This document shows positions 26,246-35,383 of a stretch of 64,000 bases of DNA, in pieces. The DNA is from JBPRGH01 sp051418055 (lineage in GTDB: Bacteria > Bacteroidota > Bacteroidia > Cytophagales > Cyclobacteriaceae), in the NCBI GenBank assembly GCA_051418055.1, contig JBPRGH010000035.1, positions 1 to 64,000 on the forward strand. Reading direction: 5' to 3'. Every line of letters begins with the position of its first letter. Position 1 is the stretch's first letter. The translations under genes were made by a program, and so were the position numbers. The notes beneath the pieces are model-generated. The model was given only the letters and a program-made list of their open reading frames with translations, was not told the origin of the DNA and searched no databases.

Positions 26246-27328
26246 TTGAGAAATTCATTTGGTAATCTATTACGCATAACAACATTCGGGGAATCGCATG
26301 GCCCTGCAATCGGTGTAGTTCTGGATGGTTGTCCGGCGGGCATATTTATCGATGAGGAATATATTCTGTCAGAGCTGAACAGAAGAAGGCCCGGCCAATC
26401 AAAATTAACTACCCAAAGGAAAGAGACAGATGAATTTGAAATTCTGTCAGGAGTATTTGAAGGCAAAAGTACCGGTATGCCTATATGTCTTATGATCAGG
26501 AATAAAGATGCTAAAAGCAAAGATTATAGCCATATTGCCGAAACATACAGGCCTTCTCATGCAGATTACACCTATGACACAAAATTCGGTTATCGAGACT
26601 ATCGTGGCGGAGGGAGAAGCTCGGCAAGAGAAACTGCCACACGCGTAGCTGCCGGCGCCATAGCAAAACTCATCCTTAATGAACTTGGAGTTACAGTTCA
26701 TGCATATGTTTCAGCGGTAGGGGATATTGAAGCTCCTGATCATAACGAACTTGATCTTTCACTCACGGAAGAAACACCTGTACGCTGCCCCGACATAAAA
26801 ACTGCTGATAAGATGATCGAGCTAATAGATGAAACACGAAAATCCCGGGATACGATTGGAGGGAAAGTAACATGTGTAATAACAAATTTACCGGCAGGTA
26901 TAGGCGAACCGGTTTATCAGAAACTGCATGCCTCTCTTGGATCTGCCATGCTGAGTATTAATGCTGTCAAAGGATTTGAATTTGGAAGCGGATTTGGTTG
27001 TGTGAAAATGAAAGGTTCGGAACATAATGACCACTTCTATAAAGATGAAGAAGGTAATGTACGTACTAAAACCAATTTTTCCGGAGGTATCCAGGGCGGG
27101 ATAAGCAACGGGGAAGATATCTATTTTAATGTGGCATTTAAACCTGTAGCAACCATTATGCAGGATCAGGATTCTATCAACAGCAAAGGAGAAGCAGTTA
27201 CTGTTTCCGGCAAAGGCCGTCATGATCCATGTGTAGTGCCGCGCGCAGTGCCTATTGTTGAGGCAATGGCAGCTTTAGTACTTGCAGATTTTTATTTAAT
27301 ACATCAATCGGCTAAATTGCGGCGATAA
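26246..27328 (+). CDS. aroC: Chorismate synthase
   Basis: Last enzyme of the shikimate pathway: converts 5-enolpyruvylshikimate-3-phosphate to chorismate, with reduced FMN. The family motifs are present: NSFGNLLRITTFGESHGPAI, RRRPGQSKLTTQRKETD and YRGGGRSSARETATRVAAGA. The start is TTG at 26246: it gives the conserved MRNSFGNL opening and no ATG exists in the right place. The stop of batD lies 2 bp before, so translation is probably coupled. The length of 360 residues is normal. Confidence 0.97.
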   Translation: MRNSFGNLLRITTFGESHGPAIGVVLDGCPAGIFIDEEYILSELNRRRPGQSKLTTQRKETDEFEILSGVFEGKSTGMPICLMIRNKDAKSKDYSHIAETYRPSHADYTYDTKFGYRDYRGGGRSSARETATRVAAGAIAKLILNELGVTVHAYVSAVGDIEAPDHNELDLSLTEETPVRCPDIKTADKMIELIDETRKSRDTIGGKVTCVITNLPAGIGEPVYQKLHASLGSAMLSINAVKGFEFGSGFGCVKMKGSEHNDHFYKDEEGNVRTKTNFSGGIQGGISNGEDIYFNVAFKPVATIMQDQDSINSKGEAVTVSGKGRHDPCVVPRAVPIVEAMAALVLADFYLIHQSAKLRR

Positions 27329-27368
27329 TTTTTATTAATAAACTGGATATTTTTTGCCATCACAATAA

Positions 27369-28781
27369 ATGAAAAGAAAGCTACCTCTCCACATTAAAAT
27401 TGTTATAGGATTAGTTCTCGGTATTATTTGGGCTTTTATTTCAAGCGCACTTGGCTGGAATCAATTTACTATTAACTGGATAGATCCATTCGGGACCATA
27501 TTTATTCGTCTGCTTAAATTTATTGCTGTCCCTTTAGTATTATTCTCCATCATAAGTGGAATATCTGGATTAACAGATATTTCAAAGCTTGGAAGGATGG
27601 GAGCAAAAACTTTACTCCTTTACCTGATCACAACTGTTACTGCAGTAGGGATAGGCTTAGTACTGGTAAATCTTGTACGTCCCGGAGATTTTATTGATGA
27701 AAATCAGCGTATAAAAAACAGGATAACATATGAGCTGTGGGTTAAGGAAACAACGGGTGTTGAACCTAAAGATGAGCGCCGTTTTTTAACCGATCCTGCT
27801 TATGCTGATGTGGTGCAGGAAATCACCAATATGGATATTGACCAGGCACAGGCTGCAGCCGGCATTGAGGATAAAATGAAAGTAGCTGAGGAAGCTAAAG
27901 AAGTAAGCCCCCTCCAGTTTTTAGTTGATATTGTACCAGAAAACCTGATGCTTTCCTTAAGTGATAATACTTTAATGCTCCAGGTTATTTTCTTTGCGAT
28001 ATTCTTTGGTGTCACATTAGCCTTATTACCCGCTGAAAAAGCTCAGCCAGTAATAACCTTTATTGATGGTATTAATGAAGTCTTCCTGAAAATGGTGGAG
28101 CTGATAATGATTGCTGCACCTTATTTTGTATTTGCATTACTTGCAGGTGTTATTGCTAAAATGGCTGATACACCACAGGAAGTATTTGAAATATTCAAAG
28201 GGCTTGGTTCTTATTCATTAACTGTTTTTGTAGGGCTAGCCTTTATGGTTTTTGTTTTCTATCCTGGCTTAATAACTACGGTTATACGAAAATTAAGCTA
28301 TAAGAATTTCTTTAAAAATATCAGCCCTGCACAATTTTTAGCTTTCTCTACAAGCTCAAGTGCGGCTACTTTACCTGTTACCATGGAATGTGTGGAGGAT
28401 AATATGGGTGTTTCAAGAAATGTAACAAGCTTTGTTCTTCCGATAGGTGCCACCGTTAATATGGATGGGACCAGCCTGTATCAGGCTATAGCTGTAATGT
28501 TCCTTGCCCAGATGCATATGGTTGATCTTACGCTGGGCCAGCAACTTACAATCGTTCTCACCGCGACATTAGCCTCAATTGGTTCGGCTGCGGTGCCAAG
28601 TGCAGGGCTTGTAATGCTTATTATTGTACTTCAATCCGTGGGGTTAAATCCTGCCTGGATTGCCATTATCTTTCCTGTTGACAGGATACTTGATATGTGC
28701 CGGACAGTAGTAAATGTTACGGGTGATGCTACCGTATCTACTTTAATTGCAAAGTCTGAGGGGGAATTAAGCAAATACTGA
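27369..28781 (+). CDS. Dicarboxylate/amino acid:cation symporter (DAACS family)
   Basis: Membrane transporter of 470 residues for glutamate/aspartate or C4-dicarboxylates driven by Na+ or H+. The serine-rich re-entrant loop AFSTSSSAATLPVTMECVE and the substrate site motif GATVNMDGTSLYQAIAVMF are clear, as is the DRILDMCRTVVNVTGDA helix near the C-terminus. About 70 extra polar residues (about 110-180) sit in an external loop. Substrate and ion cannot be decided from sequence. It stands alone, 40 bp after aroC. Confidence 0.93.
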   Translation: MKRKLPLHIKIVIGLVLGIIWAFISSALGWNQFTINWIDPFGTIFIRLLKFIAVPLVLFSIISGISGLTDISKLGRMGAKTLLLYLITTVTAVGIGLVLVNLVRPGDFIDENQRIKNRITYELWVKETTGVEPKDERRFLTDPAYADVVQEITNMDIDQAQAAAGIEDKMKVAEEAKEVSPLQFLVDIVPENLMLSLSDNTLMLQVIFFAIFFGVTLALLPAEKAQPVITFIDGINEVFLKMVELIMIAAPYFVFALLAGVIAKMADTPQEVFEIFKGLGSYSLTVFVGLAFMVFVFYPGLITTVIRKLSYKNFFKNISPAQFLAFSTSSSAATLPVTMECVEDNMGVSRNVTSFVLPIGATVNMDGTSLYQAIAVMFLAQMHMVDLTLGQQLTIVLTATLASIGSAAVPSAGLVMLIIVLQSVGLNPAWIAIIFPVDRILDMCRTVVNVTGDATVSTLIAKSEGELSKY

Positions 28782-28832
28782 AACTTTTGAGAATAAAAGG
28801 CAGTTGAATAAGTTGAATAGAATTAAAATAAA

Positions 28833-29411
28833 ATGCAAAATACCAGCCAATTAACTCATTTATATATAGAATCAAATCCTAATCCGAACAGCCTAAAGTT
28901 TGTGGCTAATTTTATGCTTGTGCCGGAAGGTGAGAGCTTTGATTTTCCGGATAAAGCATCTGCCGAAAATGCGCCTTTAGCTCAGGAGCTTTTCAATTAC
29001 GATTTTGTAGACCGTGTATTCTATATGAACAATTTTGTAACGGTTACAAAAAAGGAAGATTATGAGTGGGACGAGATCAAGCTTAAGATCAGAGATCATA
29101 TTAAATCATATCTGGAACAAAATAAACCTGTACTTACAGAGCTTACAGCTTCTCAAAATGAAGTCAGTGAAAATGACTCTCCGGAAGTTCAGCAAATTAA
29201 GATGGTCCTGGATGAATATATACGTCCGGCAGTAGAACAGGATGGGGGTGCAATTACCTTTCAGTCTTTTGAAGAAGGAACCTTAAGATTAAACCTGCAG
29301 GGAGCCTGCAGTGGATGCCCTTCAAGTACAGTTACTTTAAAGGCCGGAATTGAAAATTTAATGCAAAGAATGGTGCCTCAGGTTAAAAAAGTAGAGGCTG
29401 TGGGTGTATAA
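28833..29411 (+). CDS. NifU-domain iron-sulfur scaffold protein (Nfu type)
   Basis: Carrier that delivers Fe-S clusters to target enzymes. The 192 residues contain an Nfu N-terminal domain (about 8-95; the IESNPNPNSLKF motif) and a C-terminal NifU domain with the cluster-binding CSGCPSS (CxxC). A terminator hairpin follows 27 bp after the stop codon. Located between the symporter and rpmA. Confidence 0.92.
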   Translation: MQNTSQLTHLYIESNPNPNSLKFVANFMLVPEGESFDFPDKASAENAPLAQELFNYDFVDRVFYMNNFVTVTKKEDYEWDEIKLKIRDHIKSYLEQNKPVLTELTASQNEVSENDSPEVQQIKMVLDEYIRPAVEQDGGAITFQSFEEGTLRLNLQGACSGCPSSTVTLKAGIENLMQRMVPQVKKVEAVGV

Positions 29412-29437
29412 TTGACAAAAAAACTTACATCATAAAA

Positions 29438-29468
29438 AAAGCTGCTCAATGAGCAGCTTTTATTTTTT
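29438..29468. terminator. Bidirectional terminator between nfu and rpmA
   Basis: AAAGCTGCTC and GAGCAGCTTT form a 10-bp stem with loop AAT, flanked by A-run and T-run (TTATTTTTTT), so it can serve both convergent genes. Confidence 0.9.
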
Positions 29469-29488
29469 TCTCTTTTACCGGTTACTTC

Positions 29489-29752
29489 TTAGGCATTTCC
29501 ATTAGGTTGAACAGAAACATAGCTACGTCCCTTTCTACCTTTTTTGAATTCTACAGTACCCTCTATAAGTGCAAAGATTGTATGATCTTTTCCAAGACCA
29601 ACATTATCACCCGGATGGTGCTGAGTACCACGCTGACGAACAATAATGTTACCAGCTATAGCATGCTGCCCACCGAATATTTTTACACCGAGACGTTTAC
29701 TTTCTGATTCTCTACCGTTTCTTGAACTACCGGCTCCTTTTTTATGTGCCAT
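29489..29752 (-). CDS. rpmA: 50S ribosomal protein L27
   Basis: L27 lies near the peptidyl transferase centre. 87 residues, the normal length, starting MAHKKGAGSSRNGRESESK and carrying RLGVKIFGGQ. Cotranscribed with rplU 6 bp upstream. Confidence 0.98.
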   Translation of the reverse strand: MAHKKGAGSSRNGRESESKRLGVKIFGGQHAIAGNIIVRQRGTQHHPGDNVGLGKDHTIFALIEGTVEFKKGRKGRSYVSVQPNGNA

Positions 29753-29758
29753 AGCTAA

Positions 29759-30070
29759 TTATTTAGTAATACCTTCAATTAAAACTTTAGTAAATTCCTG
29801 ACGATGACCGTTTTTCTTTTTATAGCCTTTTCTGCGCTTTTTCTTAAAAACGATCACTTTGTCACCTTTTACGTGACCAAGGATTTTACCGGATATCTTA
29901 GCTCCTTTTACTAAAGGGGCCCCGACAGATACTTTTCCATCGTCATCCAGCAATAATACCTTGTCAAATTCTACGGAAGCGCCTTCTTCGCCGTCCATTT
30001 TAGGAGCGTATACGAATTGGTCTTGTGTTACTTTGAACTGCTTTCCGGATATGTCAACTATTGCGTACAT
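29759..30070 (-). CDS. rplU: 50S ribosomal protein L21
   Basis: L21 binds 23S rRNA; 103 residues starting MYAIVDISGKQFKV. ATG at 30070 is chosen over an upstream in-frame GTG at 30073. The basic segment VFKKKRRKGYKKKNGHRQ is typical. First gene of the rplU-rpmA operon, with a well-matched promoter upstream. Confidence 0.98.
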   Translation of the reverse strand: MYAIVDISGKQFKVTQDQFVYAPKMDGEEGASVEFDKVLLLDDDGKVSVGAPLVKGAKISGKILGHVKGDKVIVFKKKRRKGYKKKNGHRQEFTKVLIEGITK

Positions 30071-30103
30071 CACAAAATTCTTTTATATAATCCAAAAGGA
30101 CTG

Positions 30104-30134
30104 CAAAGGTAATAATTATTCCTATAAATACAAA
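30104..30134 (-). promoter_or_regulatory. Bacteroidota promoter of rplU-rpmA
   Basis: On the minus strand TTTG (30134-30131), a 19-bp spacer and TACCTTTG (30111-30104) give an exact match to the Bacteroidota consensus TTTG-N19-21-TAnnTTTG. The start codon lies 34 bp downstream of the -7 box. Confidence 0.8.
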
Positions 30135-30154
30135 AGGGAACGCGAAGGTTCCCT
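30135..30154 (-). terminator. Hairpin after the small lipoprotein gene
   Basis: AGGGAAC and GTTCCCT form a 7-bp stem with a 6-nt loop, followed on the minus strand by TTTTG. It touches the -33 element of the rplU promoter, so it separates lipoprotein transcription from rplU. Confidence 0.6.
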
Positions 30155-30186
30155 GAAATATTTTATTTATTTTAATTCTGCCTAAA

Positions 30187-30330
30187 TTAATCCCACTGTC
30201 CTGAGTCAGTCTGTTTTGTTCCATCTCCTCCTGATTCAGTTGTTGAAGCAGGTGCAATGATCTCTTCTTCACAAGCTGTAAATGCAAAAGAAGACATTAA
30301 AACGGCGGCAATAAATAATAGCTTTTTCAT
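30187..30330 (-). CDS. Small lipoprotein, 47 residues
   Basis: Minus-strand ATG at 30330 begins a 47-residue precursor, MKKLLFIAAVLMSSFAFTAC and onward. It has a signal peptide with lipobox FTAC (lipidation at C20) and a short acidic/polar mature part (EEEIIAPASTTESGGDGTKQ and so on, ending QWD). Function unknown; such small lipoproteins are common in Bacteroidota. A hairpin lies 33 bp beyond the stop. Supported by the clean signal peptide and gap position. Confidence 0.7.
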   Translation of the reverse strand: MKKLLFIAAVLMSSFAFTACEEEIIAPASTTESGGDGTKQTDSGQWD

Positions 30331-30405
30331 GATAATTGGGTTTTTGGGTTGTGGTTTATCAATTTTTTATTAAATTCATATAATTGAAACTTTAAATTGG
30401 GAAAA

Positions 30406-32415
30406 ATGTCACTTTATTACACAGAGAAAAGGGCTTATAAAGTACCTGCGTACCTTATAAAAAGCCTTTTAATCACCGCGTGTCTCTTAGTTGGAACTTT
30501 TGTGCACGCCCAGGATGGTATAAAGTACTACGAATTATTTAAAAAGCATCGTGTGTCCCATCCGGATTCAGCGCTACATTTTGCCCTGCTTACAGTTGAA
30601 AATTATGGAGGTGATTCACTCTTGCTGGTGAAAGGAAATAATGCTGCGGGATATATTTTCAACGAACAGGGTAAAAATTCACAGGCTATCTTTCACTATC
30701 TGCAAGCTTTTGAGATTTCCAAAGCTAAAGATTTTGTGACACAGCAGATTTATTTATCCAATAACCTTGGCCTGGCATATTATGATAAAGGTGATTATGA
30801 TAAGTCCCTTGAATATCATTTGAAAAGCCTTGACATGCGTAAAAAATACGCTGATGAAGCAAGTATGGCAATCTCAAAAAACAATCTGGGGCTGGTTTAT
30901 TATAAACTTAAGCAGTATGACAATGCACTTAATTATTTCAAGGAATCATTTGACTCTCATATAAAGTATGAAGATTATGAGCAGGCTTTTAGGGCTTCCA
31001 ATAATATTGGCCTCTCTGAGATTGAAAAAGGTAAATTTGATGATGCGTTAAAAGCGTATGATTATGTAATTAATAATTGCAAAGAATGTCCTTCTGAAGT
31101 TTTAGTTCAAACCTACCAAGGGCTTGGCATCGCTTTTTATTCTATGGGCCTTGAATCCATGGCCATCAAAAACTTTGAAATTTCTGAACAACATTCAGAA
31201 GGCCAGCTGAATAAAACCGGCAGCATCGTTAATAATCATTACCTGTCACTAATTGCCAATAATCAGGGAAATGTTGTAGAAGCAAGGGAATACCTGAACA
31301 AGAGCCTTGACCTGGCGATGGATATGAAGTCAATGCTATGGCTTAAAAATAACTATATGATCGCTTCCATGCTGGAAGAAAATACAGGAAACTTTAAAAC
31401 TGCACTTACCTTTCACAAGAATTATATGACCCTGCAGGATTCCCTGATCAATGAGCAGGTGATCCAGAATATTCAGGATCTACAATACAGCTATAATGAT
31501 AAGAAATACCAGGAATACCTTGCTTCCATGGATTTAAGGCTGGCTTATCATAATAAGCTTAGTACATTATTAGGTGTTCTGGTTTTCATGTTCGCTGCTG
31601 TAGGGCTTGTTTTCTACAACTCTAATAAAAACAGAAAAAGAGCCACACGCCTCATTTCAAAAGCATATATGGAGGTGGAAAGACAGAAGGATCGTCTGGA
31701 ATATGCTGTAAAGGAACGTACTGCCGAATTAAATCAATCTAATGAGGACTTAAATAATTTTATTTACAAAACTTCGCATGACATTCGCGGGCCTCTCGCA
31801 ACTCTTAAAGGGATATGTAATATAGCTTTAATGGATGTGAAAGATCCTACAGCCGTTCAATACCTTACTAAGCTGGAACTTACCTCTGAGCGGCTGATCG
31901 ACATTTTAAGTAGAATCCAGCATATCAACCACATTAAAAACTATCAGCTAGAAGATACGGTGATCAACATTAAGCTGCTTACAGAAGATGTCGTAGACAA
32001 GGTTGATGATACGTTGAAATTAGATGTAAAATATACTTCTGAAATTCCTGAGGGAAGTTTAATTAAGTCAGATGCAAACCTCCTTAAAATTGCCCTGAGA
32101 AATGTGCTGCATAATGCATTTAAATTCAGCAGGAGAAATAGCTATGAACAATCCTATGTTTCTGTTAATTTCCATCAGTCAGAGGATGGTCATATTATTT
32201 CTGTTGTTGATAATGGATATGGTATAGAGCCGGGAGAGATCAATAAAGTTTTTGACCTTTTCTATAAAAATGATTTAAACGTTCATGGTCAGAGTTCAGC
32301 GGGAATAGGTCTACACTTAGCTGAAATGGCCATTACAAAACTTGGCGGAAGCATACATGTGGAGAGTATTCCGATGGTGAAAACAATTTTTACCATAAAA
32401 CTTCCATCCAGCTAA
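30406..32415 (+). CDS. TPR-containing sensor histidine kinase
   Basis: Membrane kinase of 669 residues. A hydrophobic signal/anchor lies at about 19-38 (LLITACLLVGTFVHAQ), then TPR repeats in the periplasm (about 40-365), a transmembrane helix (about 390-408: LLGVLVFMFAAVGLVFY), a coiled coil, a HisKA domain with phospho-acceptor His in KTSHDIRGPLATL, and a HATPase with N-box NVLHNAFKFS, DNGYGIEP and SSAGIGLHLAE. No response regulator gene is adjacent, so its partner is unknown. ATG at 30406 is chosen; an in-frame TTG lies three codons upstream. Confidence 0.92.
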   Translation: MSLYYTEKRAYKVPAYLIKSLLITACLLVGTFVHAQDGIKYYELFKKHRVSHPDSALHFALLTVENYGGDSLLLVKGNNAAGYIFNEQGKNSQAIFHYLQAFEISKAKDFVTQQIYLSNNLGLAYYDKGDYDKSLEYHLKSLDMRKKYADEASMAISKNNLGLVYYKLKQYDNALNYFKESFDSHIKYEDYEQAFRASNNIGLSEIEKGKFDDALKAYDYVINNCKECPSEVLVQTYQGLGIAFYSMGLESMAIKNFEISEQHSEGQLNKTGSIVNNHYLSLIANNQGNVVEAREYLNKSLDLAMDMKSMLWLKNNYMIASMLEENTGNFKTALTFHKNYMTLQDSLINEQVIQNIQDLQYSYNDKKYQEYLASMDLRLAYHNKLSTLLGVLVFMFAAVGLVFYNSNKNRKRATRLISKAYMEVERQKDRLEYAVKERTAELNQSNEDLNNFIYKTSHDIRGPLATLKGICNIALMDVKDPTAVQYLTKLELTSERLIDILSRIQHINHIKNYQLEDTVINIKLLTEDVVDKVDDTLKLDVKYTSEIPEGSLIKSDANLLKIALRNVLHNAFKFSRRNSYEQSYVSVNFHQSEDGHIISVVDNGYGIEPGEINKVFDLFYKNDLNVHGQSSAGIGLHLAEMAITKLGGSIHVESIPMVKTIFTIKLPSS

Positions 32416-32439
32416 TATAGAGTTGCCTATATTTAAGGC

Positions 32440-33222
32440 ATGCAAAGATCAGTGGCATTTATAGGTGCCGGGAATGTTTCCTGGCACCTTGCACCCGCAT
32501 TGGATAATATTGGTTATGCCGTAAGTGAGGTTATTTCCAGGTCGGAAAAATCAGCATCAGCTTTATTAAAAAGGCTTTACCAGGCACATTATTATGACTC
32601 CTATGACCTTAGCGGCCTAAAAGCTGACATCATTTTTCTCTGTATACCCGATGATGCTATTGAGGAGATAGCGGACCTTCTTGTGGTGCCAGAGGATAAA
32701 ATCCTACTTCATACTTCTGGCGCTAAATCTATTGATTGTTTATCCAATCGCTTTCATAAAAGTGGCGTATTTTATCCCTTACAGACTTTCTCTAAAAGCA
32801 AAAAAGTAAATTTTAAAGATATTCCCATACTCGTTGAAGGTTCTGACAAAATTATTGAGCAGCAGCTTTTAAGTATGGCAAAAAAGCTTTCAAAAAATGT
32901 TGAATTGGTTTCTTCTGAAAAAAGGAAGCATGTTCACCTTTCCGCCGTTTTTGCCTGTAATTTTTCTAATCACATGATGAGCATATCTGAAGATATATTA
33001 AATACCCACAATCTGAATATTGAACTGCTCTACCCACTGATTTCAGAAACTATCAATAAAGCCCTTGCTCTTGGCCCTAAACCCGCACAAACGGGTCCTG
33101 CAAAACGTCATGATCTAAAAACACTGGACCAACATATGAAGATGTTAGAGGCTGATCCGGAGCTTGCAGAGATATACAGGCTTATAAGCCAGAATATTAT
33201 TAATAACTCTCCCAAGGATTAA
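32440..33222 (+). CDS. Rossmann-fold and DUF2520 domain protein
   Basis: Cytosolic protein of 260 residues: N-terminal NAD(P)-binding Rossmann domain (FIGAGNVSWHLAPALDN) and C-terminal DUF2520 helical domain (HLSAVFACNFSNHM and GPAKRHDLKTLDQHMKML). It resembles 6-phosphogluconate-dehydrogenase-like reductases. The reaction is unknown. Located 24 bp after the histidine kinase gene and overlapping by 4 bp with the convergent gene at 33219. Confidence 0.9.
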   Translation: MQRSVAFIGAGNVSWHLAPALDNIGYAVSEVISRSEKSASALLKRLYQAHYYDSYDLSGLKADIIFLCIPDDAIEEIADLLVVPEDKILLHTSGAKSIDCLSNRFHKSGVFYPLQTFSKSKKVNFKDIPILVEGSDKIIEQQLLSMAKKLSKNVELVSSEKRKHVHLSAVFACNFSNHMMSISEDILNTHNLNIELLYPLISETINKALALGPKPAQTGPAKRHDLKTLDQHMKMLEADPELAEIYRLISQNIINNSPKD

Positions 33223-33560
33223 TACAATGAAATATAATCATCTTCAGGTTTATATGTGATCTTGTTTTGTAGCTTTAAATTTTTTAAAATAACATACCCG
33301 TCGAAAGTAAATCTTTTAGCACCATAGATTTCAATGCTTTTTGCTTTTCTGTTATAGAATACACTATCCGCACCCGAAGCTTCTAATGAAGAAAATTGTA
33401 TTGATACGTTTCCATAATAAAGCAAAACATCATCTTTACTTATTAAAGCATCTGCTTGTAAAAGTTTAGCTTTTTGCACAGTATCATCTTTAGGTCCTGT
33501 TTTTTGTGAAAATGCCTGGAAACATAAGAAGAAGGGAATAACAATAAATAATTTTTTCAT
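33219..33560 (-). CDS. OstA/LptA-like exported protein (weak)
   Basis: Exported protein of 113 residues, signal peptide 1-18 (FSQ). The mature part has repeating beta-strand segments (LLQADALISKDDVLLYYGNVSIQF, GADSVFYNRKAKSIEIYGA) that recall the OstA/LptA beta-jellyroll. This is a faint resemblance only. If right, it could bind lipid or polysaccharide in the periplasm. Its start is 91 bp from the divergent hemE start. Confidence 0.5.
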   Translation of the reverse strand: MKKLFIVIPFFLCFQAFSQKTGPKDDTVQKAKLLQADALISKDDVLLYYGNVSIQFSSLEASGADSVFYNRKAKSIEIYGAKRFTFDGYVILKNLKLQNKITYKPEDDYISLY

Positions 33561-33635
33561 GGTTTTCTATTTTGTTGATTTTTAGCAAATAACAAAAACT
33601 CTGCCAGTCAATTAACTATTAAAGATGTGAAACAG

Positions 33636-33643
33636 TATCTTTG
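33636..33643 (+). promoter_or_regulatory. -7 promoter box of hemE
   Basis: TATCTTTG fits TAnnTTTG. The hemE ATG is at 33652, only eight bases further on, so the transcript would be nearly leaderless. Confidence 0.55.
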
Positions 33644-33651
33644 CAGTAATT

Positions 33652-34683
33652 ATGGAATTGAAGAACGACTTATTACTTAGAACCATTAAAGGAGAGAAAA
33701 CTGAAAGAACTCCAATATGGCTTATGCGTCAGGCGGGGAGGATTTTACCGGAATACAGAGCGGTAAGAAACAGCCTTTCCGGATTTAAAGAGCTTGTTGA
33801 AACCCCAGAGTTAGCTGCTGAAGTTACTATTCAGCCCGTGGATATTTTGGGTGTAGATGCTGCCATTATATTTTCAGATATTCTCGTAATCCCTGAAGCT
33901 ATGGGATTGACTTATGAAATGGTCGAAAAGAAGGGTCCTTCTTTTCCTGCAACCATTAATAATGAGCAAGACGTAAAAAATCTCAAAATCGCTCAGCCCG
34001 AGGATTTAAATTATACAATTGAGGCTATTAAGATCACCAAAAGAGAACTATCAGGCAGAGTGCCCTTGATAGGTTTTGCCGGAGCCCCATGGACTATTTT
34101 CTGTTATATGGTTGAAGGGTCAGGAAGCAAAACGTTCAGTAAACCACGCGCTTTGTTGTATCAAAATCCTGCCATGGCCAACGAGCTGCTGGAAAAGATC
34201 ACACAGAGTACTATAAACTATTTAAAAGGCCAGATAGCTGCCGGAGCTGATGTGGTTCAGATCTTTGATTCCTGGGCCGGAGTCTTAGGTCAGGCTGATT
34301 ATGAAGAATTCAGTTTAAAATTTATCCGGAAAATATGCGATGCAATAAATGAGGCCCCGGTAACGGTATTTGCCAAGGGAGCATATTTTGCAAGAGAAGA
34401 AATGGCCAAGCTGGCCTGCGAAACTATAGGCCTTGACTGGCATATGAATATAAAGGAAAGCCGTAAACTTATTGGTGATAAAACACTTCAGGGCAATCTT
34501 GATCCTGCTGTATTATATGGCTCGAGAGAAGTTATTGAGAAGGTGACTAAAAACATGCTTGACCAATTCGGCCCTTACCGCCATATTGCCAATTTAGGGC
34601 ACGGAGTATATCCCGACACAACTGTTGACGCTGTAAAATGTTTCATAGATACAGTGAAAGAATACAGTAGTAGTTTGAGATGA
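33652..34683 (+). CDS. hemE: Uroporphyrinogen decarboxylase
   Basis: Removes four carboxyl groups from uroporphyrinogen III to give coproporphyrinogen III in haem synthesis. The 343 residues carry the substrate motif PIWLMRQAGRILPEYR, FSDILVIPEAMG and the C-terminal NLGHGVYPDT. Overlaps the following gene by 4 bp (ATGA). Haem is needed for the cytochrome c system at 51-56 kb. Confidence 0.97.
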   Translation: MELKNDLLLRTIKGEKTERTPIWLMRQAGRILPEYRAVRNSLSGFKELVETPELAAEVTIQPVDILGVDAAIIFSDILVIPEAMGLTYEMVEKKGPSFPATINNEQDVKNLKIAQPEDLNYTIEAIKITKRELSGRVPLIGFAGAPWTIFCYMVEGSGSKTFSKPRALLYQNPAMANELLEKITQSTINYLKGQIAAGADVVQIFDSWAGVLGQADYEEFSLKFIRKICDAINEAPVTVFAKGAYFAREEMAKLACETIGLDWHMNIKESRKLIGDKTLQGNLDPAVLYGSREVIEKVTKNMLDQFGPYRHIANLGHGVYPDTTVDAVKCFIDTVKEYSSSLR

Positions 34684-35336
34684 AGTACTTGTTAATAATT
34701 ATAGCCATTAATATAAGCATTTGCCATGCGCAAACCACCTCTATTACAATAGATACAACTAAAGAGGCTCCTGAAGATCATAAGGAGTATGTTGGAAAGT
34801 ACATTTTTAAAAATGGCGAGGCTATAATTGTTAATATGAAAGAGGGCGATTTATTTATTGACCCTATTTATGGGGTTCCCTTTATTATAGAAAAAATTGA
34901 TACAGCCACTTATTTTTCAGATCAGAAGCAGATAAAAATATCCTTTAATAAAAACAGGGAAGTTACAATTGAAAAATTATCAGAAGGAAAATCTATCTAT
35001 GGTAGAAGAATCCCTTACGAAGAAACAACTCCTTATGAACTGATCATTGAAGGTGAGCCATTGAAAGCCTCTTTATTATACCAGCAAATTGAGCTTTATG
35101 ATACTAAAGATGTGGTGGAGAATCTGCAAAAGCAGGCGCAGAATTTAACTTTTGATGAATCTATAATGGCAATATCTTTTTATCAGACAGCCCTTAAGCT
35201 TGACCCTGAAGATGAAATAACTCAACGTTCGTTGGGAATTATTTACCTTCGGCTTATGCAGGACCTTTATAAATTGGATACCGTTCTACAGCAACACCTT
35301 CACCAGATAAATAAGAAGCTGGATATTGATAATTAA
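34680..35336 (+). CDS. Exported protein of unknown function
   Basis: Protein of 218 residues with signal peptide 1-17 (CHAQ). The central part (about 32-110) is beta-rich, with KEYVGKYIFKNGEAIIVNMKEGDLFI resembling the small beta-barrel attached to some serine hydrolases (DUF3471-like, weak). The end (about 150-205) looks like one or two TPR helices (MAISFYQTALKLDPEDEITQRSLGIIYLRLMQ). Translationally coupled to hemE by a 4-bp overlap, although a haem-related role is not implied. Confidence 0.65.
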   Translation: MKYLLIIIAINISICHAQTTSITIDTTKEAPEDHKEYVGKYIFKNGEAIIVNMKEGDLFIDPIYGVPFIIEKIDTATYFSDQKQIKISFNKNREVTIEKLSEGKSIYGRRIPYEETTPYELIIEGEPLKASLLYQQIELYDTKDVVENLQKQAQNLTFDESIMAISFYQTALKLDPEDEITQRSLGIIYLRLMQDLYKLDTVLQQHLHQINKKLDIDN

Positions 35337-35383
35337 GAATCAATTTATTTCTTTACATTCGCGGCTTTCTAAGTTTCTCGGCA

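Noticed and set aside
30054..30287. 77-codon minus-strand frame over the rplU upstream region
   Set aside because: It runs through the rplU promoter and in another frame of the small lipoprotein gene, which has a clean signal peptide.
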